Part shown: piece by piece, positions 1 to 12,729 of the stretch | How the letters are laid out: each line of letters starts with the position of its first letter | Position numbering within the stretch: position 1 is the stretch's first letter | Assembly: GCA_026225945.1 (NCBI GenBank) | Contig: JAMJFZ010001796.1 | Coordinates: 23,722,001-23,786,000, forward strand | DNA: 64,000 bases | Direction: 5' to 3' | From: Cricetomys ansorgei | Taxonomy: Eukaryota; Chordata; Mammalia; Rodentia; Nesomyidae | The notes under the pieces: model-generated | What the model was told of the DNA's origin: nothing | Databases searched by the model: none | What the model saw: only the letters and a program-made list of their open reading frames with translations | Made by a program: the position numbers and the translations under genes

Positions 1-165
1 GGAAGGCAGCAGCCAAAGCTTCACTCCCTCCCTGCTCTTTCTCAAGAGTCCTGAAGCCTGCTCTTTTATGTAGTCCCTGAGGGGGTGGGGGGGGGGGCAG
101 AGCCTCCCAGGCTGGCCTGTGATTGGTAGAATTCTTTGGCCTGTGATTGGTGGAATTCTTAGTCC
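1..165 (-). promoter_or_regulatory. LTR-like or promoter-like segment with two CCAAT boxes and a TATA-like box
   Basis: Read on the minus strand, this edge has two CCAATCA boxes inside a tandem 24-bp duplication (114-136 and 138-160). A C-rich tract follows, then a TATA-like ACATAAAAG near 63-72, then about 60 bases of leader-like sequence to the window edge. This spacing is typical of the U3 of a retroviral-type LTR and also of an ordinary TATA promoter. No coding sequence follows in the window. Ngef is expected upstream of Neu2 on the opposite strand, so an alternative Ngef promoter is possible, but an old solo LTR is more likely. The call rests only on motif layout. Confidence 0.3.
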
Positions 166-1860
166 AGAGAGGGATGGAGGGGGTCAGCTTAGGGCCATTT
201 GTGTTAGTTGGGAGCACTTCTGTGCTGTTCTGTCAGGTTGGGGGACTCCACAGCCAGCTGGGAGTGGGGTCCCTGATAATTCCAGGGGAGGAGCTTTCTT
301 ATGGGAGGTTTCAAGTCCCAGAGCTCCCTAGCCTTGCAGAGCCAGACTCCCCCAAAAGGGAAATATGCTGGCTCCCTAGTGGTCCTTGGCACCGTTTGGG
401 GTTCCTGGTGAGCACAAGGGATGGTGGCCAGGCCCCTGGGATCCCCAGCAGGGTGGCAAAGGAGGCAAGCATTAGCCTGAAATAGCAGTTGACAGCAGGA
501 GGGGCTCGGTTTGCTGAGAAAGTCAGATTTGCTCCCTGCAGAAACACAGATAGCTGTGAGGTTCCATCTTGGGGGAGGGAGGAGCAGTCAGCAGGGCAGT
601 CCTCACTCAGGTTCTCCTATTTGACAGTTAGACAGTGGGGGGGGGGGGTGGGCCTGGCAAGGGGGTGGGGCTAAGGCAGAACTTCCTCCACAGGGCTGTG
701 GAGGCTGATCATAGATAAATGTGAAAGGGCGTGTCAGGAGCGTAGCTCTCCACAGAAGTGGGAGCCTCACACTGTAGACTGTGCTGGGGGTGGGGGACAG
801 AACCCTCCAGAGGGAGCCCTGGCCTGTGGGCTATGTCTGTGGTCAGGCGTAGGGGGCAGAGCTCTCCAAAGCAGAGCCCTGCTGGTTGTGGAATCTCAAC
901 ACAGGCCAGCCATGACAGCATACAAGAGATCTTTCAAAATAGTAAGTATGTCAGTAAATAATGAAGTACAGATGCATGCTGCAGCATGAGTGAATCTTAG
1001 AAACAGCATGCTGAGAGAATGAAGCCAGATACAAGGACCATATACTGAATGACATCTCATACAAGTGGAAATGGGGTGGAGAAGAATGGACTGCTCACAG
1101 TTCCAGGGTTTGTCAGGGGACAAGGAAAACAATCTGGAATTAGATAGTGGTGATGTCTGCACCGCCGTAGGATGTTCTCTTGAAATGACTGCATGACTCT
1201 CTAAGAGGCTGAATTGCACATTGTGTGATACTATGCATCCCTTTCGAAAATGGAGAGTGGTCCGTCTCTATAGTACGGACCACCATCCAGGAGCTGCAGA
1301 ACTAGCTGCACTAGTTCTGGCCAGAGGCCTCCTTTCCTCTCTCAGACCCCATCTTCTCCTTTGAACCGTGAGCCACAGCTCCTGTCAGTCATACCCCCAG
1401 GTTCAACCCACTCGTCCCTCTCCCGGGGTTTGTTCGCAACCCCGCCGTTGCTCTGAAGTCGCATTTCTCCCTTTGAGACCCAAGGACTAGCTCATACTTC
1501 TTTTCTGGTTCCTCTTAATGACTCCTCTGACTCCGTTTCTCAAGCTGCTTTGTGGATGTCCTCGACTACCCTCCCACACTGTACACTGAAGGCCAGCTCA
1601 CTAGAATGGAGAAAGTTTTGGCCCCATGGACACCCTAAAATCAACATTTAAGTTTGAATATACGATGACTACAGAATTTCCATTAAGGACCAGCTTTTCA
1701 GTCTTCGATCAAGTTCCTAAAACACTGAAATGGCATCTTTCTCCTCAATTTTTTTCTTTAAATTGTATTCAGCTCTTTCCTGTTAAATTTTATGATGATT
1801 ATATCCATAGAGTGAGATCACTACAGGCCTAGGTTCTGTTTTGTTTAGCCCTTCTTTTTG
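161..1860. other. Intergenic stretch without recognisable genes
   Basis: The sequence is G-rich on the + strand up to about 900, with G runs at 81-97 and 638-648, then mixed. Open frames here are short, overlap on both strands and carry no recognisable domain. I see no splice-flanked coding segment. Old degraded repeats are likely but were not identified. Confidence 0.5.
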
Positions 1861-1865
1861 TTCTG

Positions 1866-1972
1866 TATTTTGAGACAGAGTCTCAGTCTAGCCCAGGCTA
1901 GACTTCCAAACACTCTTTCTGCCTCAGCTTCTCATGAGCTGAGCTGTAGGAAAGAGCCACCAAACCTAGCTT
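1866..1972 (-). repeat. B1 SINE
   Basis: The + strand starts with TTTTGAGACAGAGTCTC and runs through the GCCTCAGCTTCTCATGAGCTG block to the CCACCAAACCTAGCT end. This is the reverse complement of a 7SL-derived B1 element. It is clearly diverged. Confidence 0.75.
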
Positions 1973-1989
1973 CAAGTCTTATTTTATTG

Positions 1990-2182
1990 TTTTTGTTTTT
2001 ATTTATTTTTATTTTATATACATTGGTGCTTTGCCTACCTTTACGTCTGTGTGAGGATGCCAAATCACTGGGAGCTGGATTACAGACAGTTAATGAGCTG
2101 CCATGTGGGTGCTGGGAATTGAACCCTGGTCCTCTGGAAGAGCAGCCAGTGCTCTTAACCACTGAGCCATCTCTCCAGCCCC
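1990..2182 (-). repeat. B2 SINE
   Basis: The reverse complement of a B2 element: an AT-rich tail on the left, the GTGGGTGCTGGGAATTGAAC block in the middle and the ACCACTGAGCCATCTCTCCAG pol III A-box end on the right. It lies directly beside the B1 at 1866-1972. Confidence 0.9.
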
Positions 2183-2865
2183 TCAAGTCTACAATTAAAG
2201 CAAAGATTTGTCTCCATCCACCGAACATCTTTTCCTTAGTGAACATCTGCCCTTCTAAATCTTATTCTGCTGCATTGTCCCAGTAACTTTCATTGTGACT
2301 TGAACAATAGACTGGTGGGCTACACCTCTCAAAAAATGTTAAAACAAATTTTAAATGAATAATTTATTACATGGAGAGAAATGTAGAAAAGCCCCTGCCT
2401 TCCACTTGCTGGCCTGACTCTTTCATTTCTCCTCATGTTGTGGAAAAGCCTTTATAGGAAACTAGTGGCTCCCTCGGCAGCAATTTAAGGCTTCTGAAGT
2501 CATTACCCTTAGAGAGAAGGGGACGGGTGCTGGGGTCTCAGTGTTGGTGCAACAGACCCTGAGGGTCTCACTCCGAGCTGAAACAAGGGGTCATCCATTC
2601 TTACGTTCTGGGTAGGCAGGTCATCAAATACAGCTTTTGTGGAGGCTAACCTTGACAACTGGTTCTCTCAGCTTGCAGGTGTTATTCTGGTTAAGAAGTT
2701 AGTCTACCTGAGGAGACCTCTGCCAACTCTTTGTCATAGTCACCTAATTATCCTCTGCCTTCCCTGTTCTTTTCAGCAAATATTGCTGTTTATTTTCTTA
2801 CACCTCTAGGGCTGCTCCTAGCCCCGTCAGTAGGCAGAGCCTATCTCCCCAGTTTGCCTCAGGGT
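2183..2865. other. Intergenic sequence upstream of Neu2
   Basis: Unique-looking sequence between the SINE pair and the Neu2 promoter. No coding segment is recognised. Distal Neu2 control elements could lie here, but nothing specific is visible. Confidence 0.4.
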
Positions 2866-2869
2866 GGCA

Positions 2870-3010
2870 CCCACACAGTGGGGGCAGCTGGTTTATCAGC
2901 CGCAGGCAGCTGGGGGAGCAGAGCCTGGGGAATGGAGGCATTTTTTTTTCCTCTGGAACAGCTTTCTAGGGCTCTGGAGTTATAAAAGGCTCCTGTGTGT
3001 CATTCCCTGG
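2870..3010 (+). promoter_or_regulatory. Neu2: Neu2 core promoter with TATA box and paired E-boxes
   Basis: A good TATA box (TATAAAAG) sits at 2981-2988, so transcription should start near 3010. Two identical CAGCTG E-boxes lie upstream at 2885-2890 and 2907-2912. They are 22 bp apart, about two DNA turns, so they face the same side of the helix. A third CAGCTG is at 3019-3024, just past the predicted start. CAGCTG is a core preferred by MyoD-family factors, and Neu2 is known from rat and mouse work to rise during muscle differentiation. The promoter has no CpG island, which fits a tissue-restricted gene. Confidence 0.7.
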
Positions 3011-3098
3011 CAGTCGGACAGCTGCAGAGTGAGCGCCACTCAGCAAACTCTCCTACTCTTCTCCGGGTTAGCAGCTGAAAGTTGTCACAAATCTTTTG
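3010..3098 (+). other. Neu2: Probable Neu2 5' untranslated exon
   Basis: The coding exon at 3338 begins with a clean acceptor (polypyrimidine tract, then CCCAG), so a non-coding exon must precede it. The TATA box at 2981 places the start near 3010. The best donor I see is GTGAGG at 3099, giving an exon of about 90 bases. A weaker donor GTTAGC near 3067 is an alternative. The exon end is inferred and would be settled by a cDNA. Confidence 0.4.
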
Positions 3099-3312
3099 TG
3101 AGGGGAATGGTTTACTTATGGCAGAAATTTAGTACAAAACACACTTTTCTATGGAGTGCTGCCAATGCTACAGCGCAGCTGGGAAATGGGGTCTTGGGTT
3201 ATGAGAAAGGAGACAGTCTTTTTAAGACAGGCCACCCAGACAGGACTAGGCTTTGGACAGGCCACCTGCGTTGGTGGGTGACTCTGGCCCTTGGCACAGG
3301 TATGACAGCTGA

Positions 3313-5499
<2,187 letters not shown>

Positions 5500-5850
5500 T
5501 CTCGTTGCATGTGGCCCAAAGGGCTCCCTCTTCTTCAAAACACCCATCCCTCCTTTCTTTCAGCATCCTCTGGACTTTTGAGTCTGGCTCTCATATCCCT
5601 TCCTTGGGAGTATGCAGACAGTTTAGTTCCTTGGTTCTTTGCAGCCTTTGTTGTTCCAGCATCTTCAGTGGGTTCTATTTTCAACCCGGAAATCAAAGGA
5701 GCCTGGCTTTCCTAAGCCCAGGGAAGCTGGAGACAGTATACACAGAGGCTGTCATTCATGTTTGTTGCCACTATGCTAGCTTAGCCTGCCTGCTTCCCTG
5801 TTCCTAGGTTTTGGGTAAATCTTAATAAATTACCCAACCCAGCTCAATTC
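5500..5850 (+). other. Neu2: Neu2 3' UTR with poly(A) signal
   Basis: A canonical AATAAA lies at 5824-5829, about 325 bases after the stop codon. Cleavage is expected near 5845. No other poly(A) signal appears between the stop and this point. Confidence 0.75.
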
Positions 5851-5919
5851 TTTCTTGAAAAAATGTTCACAGAGTCCCCAGGGAAAGGCTGAGGCAAAGA
5901 AATGAATTAGCAGAGACTT

Positions 5920-5921
<2 letters not shown>

Positions 5922-5957
<36 letters not shown>
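5922..5957. repeat. (TG)n microsatellite
   Basis: About 18 uninterrupted TG units just downstream of the Neu2 poly(A) site. Confidence 0.95.
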
Positions 5958-5959
<2 letters not shown>

Positions 5960-5960
<1 letters not shown>

Positions 5961-7380
5961 CTTACCAATGCTTTAGAGTAGACAGCATCAGAACACTTGA
6001 TTGACCAGCTAAGTTGTTGTATTAATCTCTGAGGGTTGTTAAAACAAACTACCTCCAGCTTGGAGGTAGGAAATAACAGTTCTGCAATCCCCAAACCTGC
6101 AAGCCATTTTTCTGAGTGGCTCTGGGACAGGGTCCCCTCTTGCCTCCTCTACATTCTGGTGGCTTCCAGCGGTTCCTGCCATTCTTCAGCTTATGGCTGC
6201 ATCACTCCTCCCTTCGACTCTGTCTTCACATGGCTGCCTCCTCCTGTTCTCCCCTCTGTCACTCAAGACAAATGCTGGTGGGTTTAGAGTCCACCAGATG
6301 ATCCATGATGAGCTCATTCCCAATATCCTTCATCGAGTCTGCAAAGACACTTTTCCTACATCAAGTTATACCTACAGAGGATGGGCACACAGGCCTTTCT
6401 CTTCTGCATCGACACAGACCAGACACAGACCAGGGCTCCGCCCAAGTTCCAGCCCCCTCCAGAGGGCCAGCTGAGATTGGCAGAATTGCTTACCTGTCCT
6501 ATCAATGCATCCCTTGCCCCCCAAACTCCCGATAAATACACACCCAAACCCTTGTAATAAATTGAATTTAGCCCCCACTGAGTGGCGCTTCTGGAAGTTC
6601 TTGTATTCCGTCTACTCTTAAGGTTCCCTCCACCCAAGACCCGCTGAAGGTGTCCTATCCACGGCCCGGCCCCTCCTGTGGCCCCTCCTGTGCTTCCTTC
6701 CTGCTGATCAGATTACCGGTAACTGGTCACACAAATGGTACCCCGATTACCTTGGGTGAGAGGGAAGTGAGGCCCTAAACGGACTGAGGAAGAGAGAAAC
6801 CTACAACCAGAGGTGTGTGTTTCCTTAGAGGAGGGCAGCAGAGCCTCCTGGAATGCTGCCTTTCCTTGTGAGGTCTTAATCCAGCCAGCTAGAGGGAAAG
6901 CTGGGTCCCTCTGTTTCTGGGATTCCCATCTGATATCTTACAAAGCATTCAGAGTAGGGAGGATAAGACCTGGACTGAGCTCAGGAGATGGAGGGCTTGG
7001 AATGAAGTCAGGCTGTGGCCATGGAGATGATGAGGGTAGATGATCCCACATTATACTGTCCAAATCCAGATACTCTGAGAGTGCAGGGGGTTCTAATCAC
7101 TGTTACACCAGGCAACAGATATTACCAAGACTATCCTCAACAAGCTGGGAGAGTTGGGGGAGCCACAGCTGGGGAGCTTTTCAACAGTTCTGATGCCAGG
7201 GTCTCGCCTAGTCCAGCTGATTCAGAATCTGTGGCTCTGAGGCCCAGGGAGGGTTATTTCATCAAAATCATGTTATTCTACTGAACACAAAGATTGAAAA
7301 TCATGAACATATGTATTCCTTCTACTTTTAAATACAAACGCCTAAATCTTCTAGTTTGAATGTTTTAATTGGTTTGGTTA
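5960..7380. other. Intergenic stretch with possible old LTR and hAT fragments
   Basis: No gene is seen. Around 6400-6640 there is an LTR-like layout on the + strand: a short direct duplication (GACACAGACCA twice), a GATTGG box, a GATAAATACA TATA-like box and AATAAA near 6558. Around 7170-7260 the sequence resembles an old hAT (Charlie/MER5-type) fragment. Both are weak by-eye calls. Confidence 0.3.
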
Positions 7381-7384
7381 AAGC

Positions 7385-7915
7385 TGAACTTATCCATTCA
7401 CCAAAGACAGTATTAAGAGAGTGAAAACAAAAGCTATCAACAGAGATATTTATGACACACAATCTGGCAGAGTACCCCTGTCTATGAGACAGAAACCAAT
7501 AAGAAAACCAACCAGTCCAATAAAAATGGGTAAATGCCTTGAACAGACTCTTTCCCAAAGGGTACATCCTAAAGGTTGCTAAATACATGGGGAAACACTC
7601 ACTACCCCATTAGTCCTTGGGGTAATGCAGATTAAAACCTAGCCACAAAAACGATTAAGATTTTAAAAATCAAAAGCAGCAAGGATTGGCAGGGATCTAG
7701 AGCCATTGGGACCCCTATACATTTTTGGAAGCTGGTACAAGCACTTTGGAAATTTGTTTGGTAGGAGTCCCTAAAGCTCCACATGCCAATCTGTGATGCC
7801 ATAATCCCAACTCTGAAACGAACATCCGAGAGAAATGGTGGCCTGAATCCACTAAAGGTGGGATGTTGGTCTATAGCAGAGAAACAGTCAACCCAGAAGT
7901 AATGCAAGTAATGCA
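7385..7915 (+). repeat. Old L1 (L1M-type) fragment, end of ORF2
   Basis: The + strand follows the order of the C-terminal ORF2 region of old mammalian L1 elements: an AAGAGAGTGAAAA segment, AATAAGAAAACCAACCA, AATGGGTAAATG, ATGCAGATTAAAACC, then the GGAAGCTGGTAC and CACTTTGGAAATTTG block. It is heavily mutated with no open frame. Confidence 0.7.
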
Positions 7916-8329
7916 CGTGTCAGAGATTGAACAGACAACTGGTATACCAAACAACAACCAAGGAATGAGCCGGTACTTCACTGTGTGGCGTGGGTAACTT
8001 CCTCACAGTGGAAGCCAGCACAGCACACACTTGACAAGAGAGTGCCAACTTTACTATTCCCATGAAGGAGACAGGCAGAGAAACAAATCTACAATATGTC
8101 AGTTAGGAGACTGCCTAATTCTGATGGGGGAGCCATCACCTGGAAGAGAGGACAAGGGAGAATTCTGGGTGCCGGAAATGCTGTTGCTTCACCTGTAGTT
8201 AGTTGGGTGGGCGGTTCCACAGCTGGCTTCTGTGAGCTGTGCGCATCCAGGTTGCATAGCTGACCTAACAAAAAAGAAGCTGAAGAGAACAAATTAACTT
8301 TGACAGTGACATATTATACTGGATTTTAA

Positions 8330-8620
8330 AACTCTGGAATGGAATTTAATTTTTTGGAAGAATTTTAGATTTTTAGAAAAGTTACAAAGACAGAGCAGAG
8401 TGTTCTTGTGTACAGTGCACTCGGTTTCTCTCAAGCTGAAATCTTACATAACTGAGGCACGTTTGTCAAACTGAGACATTCCTACTGGTGTGAGACTAGT
8501 AACTCGACTCTGGACTCTATTCTGATTTCACCAGTTTTTCCCTGAACGTTATTTTCACTAGCTCCAGCATCCAAATCAGGATGTATTCAGCACATTTAGT
8601 GGTAGAGTTTTTACTTTAAC
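8330..8620 (+). repeat. Old L1 (L1M/L1ME-type) 3' UTR fragment
   Basis: The stretch holds TTTTAGAAAAGTTACAAAGA, AATCTTACATAAC and AGCATCCAAATCAGGATGT in the order seen in the 3' part of L1ME-type elements. It may continue the L1M fragment at 7385-7915. Confidence 0.5.
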
Positions 8621-8786
8621 AAATTTATGTCCTTGGAGATTTTATGTATATTGGTCCAGCAGGCCCTGCCCTCCCATATCTTCCCCTAAAAACACTTCTT
8701 AAACAAATAAATGAGTTAAAAATAAGCAAATGCAAAGAATGTGTGCTTCCAGCCCAGAATATAGGTGTGCAAATGTCAAGAGTACA

Positions 8787-8836
8787 TTGGCCTGTGGAGC
8801 TCAAGAAAGTGGACTCTAATCAGTGACACCAGCACT
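8787..8836. repeat. Direct repeat, left copy (50 bp)
   Basis: These 50 bases recur at 9762-9811 with two mismatches (8799 g versus 9774 a; 8813 a versus 9788 g). Sequence outside the repeat does not match, so the boundaries are sharp. The copies flank 925 bp. See findings. Confidence 0.85.
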
Positions 8837-8896
8837 CCTGTGCAGCTTATGCCACATTGTTGGGGGATTGCTGGCCAATCTTGAATATAGTGCTCC

Positions 8897-8931
8897 TGGT
8901 GTGTATGTGTGTGTGTGTGTGTGTGTGTGTC
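8897..8931. repeat. (GT)n microsatellite
   Basis: A GT tract with one interruption near its left end. It lies in the 925-bp segment between the two 50-bp direct repeats. Confidence 0.9.
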
Positions 8932-9761
8932 TACATACCAGAGAAGTGGGGAGTGAATACACATGAGTTACTAGTGCATATTCGTCCCCTGGTTCAAATT
9001 TGAGAACGATTCAACATCTGTCTGGTAACCCAATAACCAGGTTGCAGAAGCAGCAGGAACCAACACATGTGCATCAGCACAGACCATTGGTAGCTAGAGC
9101 TCCAGGTTCAGGGGGCTCTTGACCACCTCAATTCTGAGCAGCTACATCTAAGAATTCCCTCTCTTAGACACCATCTTCAATATTACTCTCTGGTGATGTG
9201 TCCAGGTCGGGTGGAAGGCACTGAGAGAGGCTCTCTGAGCTGGAGAGGGGACCGTCAGCAGGAGCATCTGCCCCTGGGGGATGAGGCACCCATTCTGGGT
9301 GCTGTCCACACGTAGTCATCAGAAATGGTCTATGCTGCCTTACATGGCAAATGGGACTTGGCAAACATGACTCAGTTTATCTGGATATGGGGAGATTATC
9401 TTAGATTAGCCAGGTGGGACACCATACAACCATGTCCATGTGAGAGGTAGACAGAGGGACATTCTGTAGAGGAGATAGCAATAGGATCCCCAAAGCAAGG
9501 TACCATACCACTTTTGAGGATGGGGAAGTGGCCAGAGCTCAGGAAGTCTGAGAGTGTGGTGCTGGGATTGGAAAGGCAGGGAGGACTCTGCCCAAAGCCT
9601 CAGGGGAGCCGGGCGCTGTAGGCACCTGAACACTAGCCCAGAGACCTGACATTGGACTTCTGTCCTTCAGAACTGTGAGGGAAAAAAATTCGCTGCTTTA
9701 CAGAAATATAACAGCTGTGTGGAGGCTGTGGTACCTGAGCTGACATAAAGCTATGGCTTTC

Positions 9762-9811
9762 TTGGCCTGTGGAACTCAAGAAAGTGGGCTCTAATCAGTG
9801 ACACCAGCACT
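9762..9811. repeat. Direct repeat, right copy (50 bp)
   Basis: Right partner of 8787-8836, 48 of 50 bases identical, at an offset of 975 bp. Confidence 0.85.
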
Positions 9812-9917
9812 GAGTGAAATTTGTTAAGACGGGAAATGAAAAGATTACAAGTCCTGTTTTGGTGAGATGTATCTTAGCCGTATCAGATTCTGTGTAAGAG
9901 TTTTAATTATTCCAAAG

Positions 9918-10215
9918 GTACATGTGCATTCATATGTGTGTTTACATGCATGCACATAGAGTCATGCACGTATACAGGTGACACACAGACACATGCATAT
10001 ACAGGTGTGTACACAGAAACACACATGTCACATGTATAATTATGTGTGCATGCATGTACTCACAGGTACACAGATGTATACATACAAACATAGGTATACA
10101 AATATAGACACGTACAGACATGCACAAATATGCACAATGAATTGCACACATGCAGTCACACATACAAATACAATGCATGCACACGTGCAGTTATGTGTTC
10201 ATACTTGCACAATCA
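9918..10215. repeat. CATG/CACA-rich low-complexity tract
   Basis: Irregular alternation of ACACA, CATGCA and ATACA words over about 300 bp, a decayed CA-type array. The open frames here on both strands encode only Cys/His/Met-rich translations of the repeat and are not genes. Confidence 0.75.
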
Positions 10216-10713
10216 TGAAAAGAGTTTCTGCTCTTGGATTCTCTTCCCACAGAGACCAGCTTCTCATGTCAGTTTATGTCATGAAGGACCATATTCCCTA
10301 AGCAGGTCTTCTGCCTGGACGCTTGTGCCAGGTCCCTTCCTGATGAAGACTTTCCTCTTCATTGAAAACATTGAGGAGGTGTATGGTGAGAAAGAGTCTG
10401 AAGTCAAGAAGTTGCCAGTGAAAAGCATGGCAGAGAAGCCAATTGCAACATTTCCAGGGTGGTCACCTTGAAGTTGCCCAGCCTGGCCCAGCAAGAAAAG
10501 ATGAAGGGTGGTCTTCTCAACACAGCAATGCTAGTAAGAAGAATCTGCCTCTCCCAGGTGAGCAGGACTAACTCCATCAACATGGCTGCCACGAAGAATG
10601 ATTCTGAGAGATAAAGCCATAGCAACGAGAAAAGTTAGCTCTTTAGAGAGGGTCGTGACCCTGAGGCCTGTTATGTCTGTCTGATTTACTCATTTGGCAG
10701 GTAGGTAAGATAC

Positions 10714-11077
10714 TATGGTAGTTTGAATGAGAATGTCCCTCATAAGGCTCGTATATTTGCATGCTTGGCCCCCAATTGGTAAAGTTCTTGTTGGGGGAGG
10801 TGTGGCCATGTTGGAGGAAGTGGATCACTAGAGGTAGGTTTGAGGTTTCAAAAGCCCACAGCAGGCCCACCAAGTTTAACTCTCTCTGCCTGCCTGCCTT
10901 CGGATATAAAGCGCTCAGCTACTGCTCTGGTACCATGCAGGCCACCATGCTCCCTGCCATGACGATGATGGACTAAGCCACTGAAACTGTGGGCAAGCCC
11001 TCAATTAAATGCTTTTATTTTGAAGAGTTGTCTTGGTCATGATGTCTCTTGACAGCAACAGAACACTGACTAGGACA
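10714..11077 (+). repeat. Solo LTR-like interspersed repeat, copy 1
   Basis: The element begins TATGGTAGTTTGAATGAGAA, has a poly(A)-signal-like AATTAAATGC near its end and finishes CTGACTAGGACA. It shares its full order of blocks with 22265-22639 and, reversed, with 41630-41935 and 52124-52505. The length of about 360 bp and near TG...CA ends suggest a rodent ERVL-MaLR-type LTR. The family name is inference. The copy has no coding content. Confidence 0.6.
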
Positions 11078-11079
11078 GA

Positions 11080-11190
11080 TGGGGTCTGATGACTTCCTCC
11101 AGATCACATAGTTAGGGGCAGGGCCAGGAAAGCAGCTGGGTTTGGGAATCCTAGACCCATACCTCTGCATCTGTCTGAACACCATCGCTG
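11080..11190. repeat. MIR fragment
   Basis: The block AGATCACATAGTTAGGGGCAG followed by CAGGAAAGCAGC matches the conserved MIR region around the usual GGTCACACAGCTAG core. It directly follows the LTR-like copy. Confidence 0.45.
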
Positions 11191-12540
11191 TCTGAACATC
11201 CATAAAGTACAAGGGTTCTTCAGGTTCTGAGGTATAGGGTCCTGCTTGGCCTCCCTCTGGAGCCTGTGGGCACTGAACTCTGTCCCTGCCTTTCCCTCAT
11301 CTCCTTACCCGATGAAGGAGAGCTAGCAACTGCCGTCAGCCACTCTGCACATTCACCAGCCCAGATGCCTGGACTCAAGAGTGTGAGGCTCTGAGATACG
11401 AGATACAGATTCGCCTTCCCTCACTGACAGCCTAAGAAGGTGGCAACACTCACAGAGCCAGGCAGATCTGGGAGCACACCGCCACCCGCATCGCATCTCA
11501 CCCGCAGCGAGTGAGGAAGAGAGGGAAGGATCCAGCATTCAAATGTGCTGCTCACAGAAGAGGTGCAAATGCTGACTGTACTTTTGGCAAGGTGCTGCTT
11601 TTCCAAAATGCCATTTTTTTTTTTGTACTGCTTTTAGAGAGGCTTTGAAGCAATAGGTGCCAAATGTTTGAAGATAAAAAGATCCAGGGGGAAAAAAATA
11701 TATCCCACTGGCCATATTTTCTTCTGGCTTTTAACCTGATAACTTCCCCCTTTCTCCCAAACTTGATCACATTTCAAATCATGTTTTCCTTCTTTTCCAG
11801 CCTGATGTGTAGTGAGTGTGCCCTCCTAAAGACAGTAAGAACAACAGACCCAGCATGGATTACTTAACCACCCCCTTTTCTGTTAGATGCCGGGGCCACC
11901 CCTTTTTTTTGTTATAAATGACACTGGAGGGAACATCTTTGAGGACACATCTTGTTCTTTATTGGGGGTTGTTCCTGTAAATCAGCCCCTCTAACAGGAA
12001 TTATTGAGTCAAGATAAACATCCCAAAGCTCCCGAAACACGTTCACTAAGAGGAACACAACTCCTGATCTAGAACTAAAATGTCACACAGTAGCCTTGCA
12101 AACCTTCAAATACTGAGTTTCCTGAAATAAGGACACCTCCATTCATTGTTGCTGAAGTCATAAATCACAGTCCCTATTTTCTTCCCGGTGCGGTGGATAA
12201 TCCAGGTAAAATACCTAAAGTGGACAAACACAGAATGTTCAGCTGCTACCCTTCCTCCCTTCCTTCGCACCGGAAAGTTGTGGGTGGGATAGTCGGGGCC
12301 TCCGCCGGAGCTCCAGGTCAGAAGACACCCTGGCAGCTGCCCCACCCGCCTCATACTGCTTCCTTACAAGAGGGTTTTCCTTTTTTTCTAAATCTTCCAG
12401 GGATGTTCTGACTGGAACTGGATGTTCAGACTGGTTTTGACTGGATTCTGATGTGCTGGCTTCTCAGGCCTTTTTCTCCTTGAATCCAATCAGACGCGCG
12501 TTGCAAACTTGCATGTTTTGTACTGTATGAAGGAAAAATG
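11191..12540. other. Intergenic stretch without recognisable features
   Basis: Mixed unique-looking sequence with a T run near 11612-11624 and another near 11902-11911. No coding segment, RNA gene or clear repeat is recognised. Confidence 0.4.
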
Positions 12541-12559
12541 TCTGAGGACTGCCACATAC

Positions 12560-12720
12560 CAGGTTTCAGGCCTTTGTGGTCCATGATCCTCCTAACAACC
12601 TGCTGTCAGTGGCCACTGCCATCACCCCACGTTACCAAGGGAGAGACTAAGACAGGAGGAGTGGCCTCTTGCTCGGACCTCACAGGCTGATGAGAGGCCA
12701 GGTCAGACACCTATCTTTTT
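12560..12720. repeat. Possible MIR fragment
   Basis: The run GATCCTCCTAACAACCTGC, then CCACGTTACCAAGGGAGAGA, fits the MIR pattern of ATCCTCACAACAACCC then CCCATTTTACAGATGAGGAA in diverged form. Confidence 0.35.
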
Positions 12721-12729
12721 CTAATCTAG

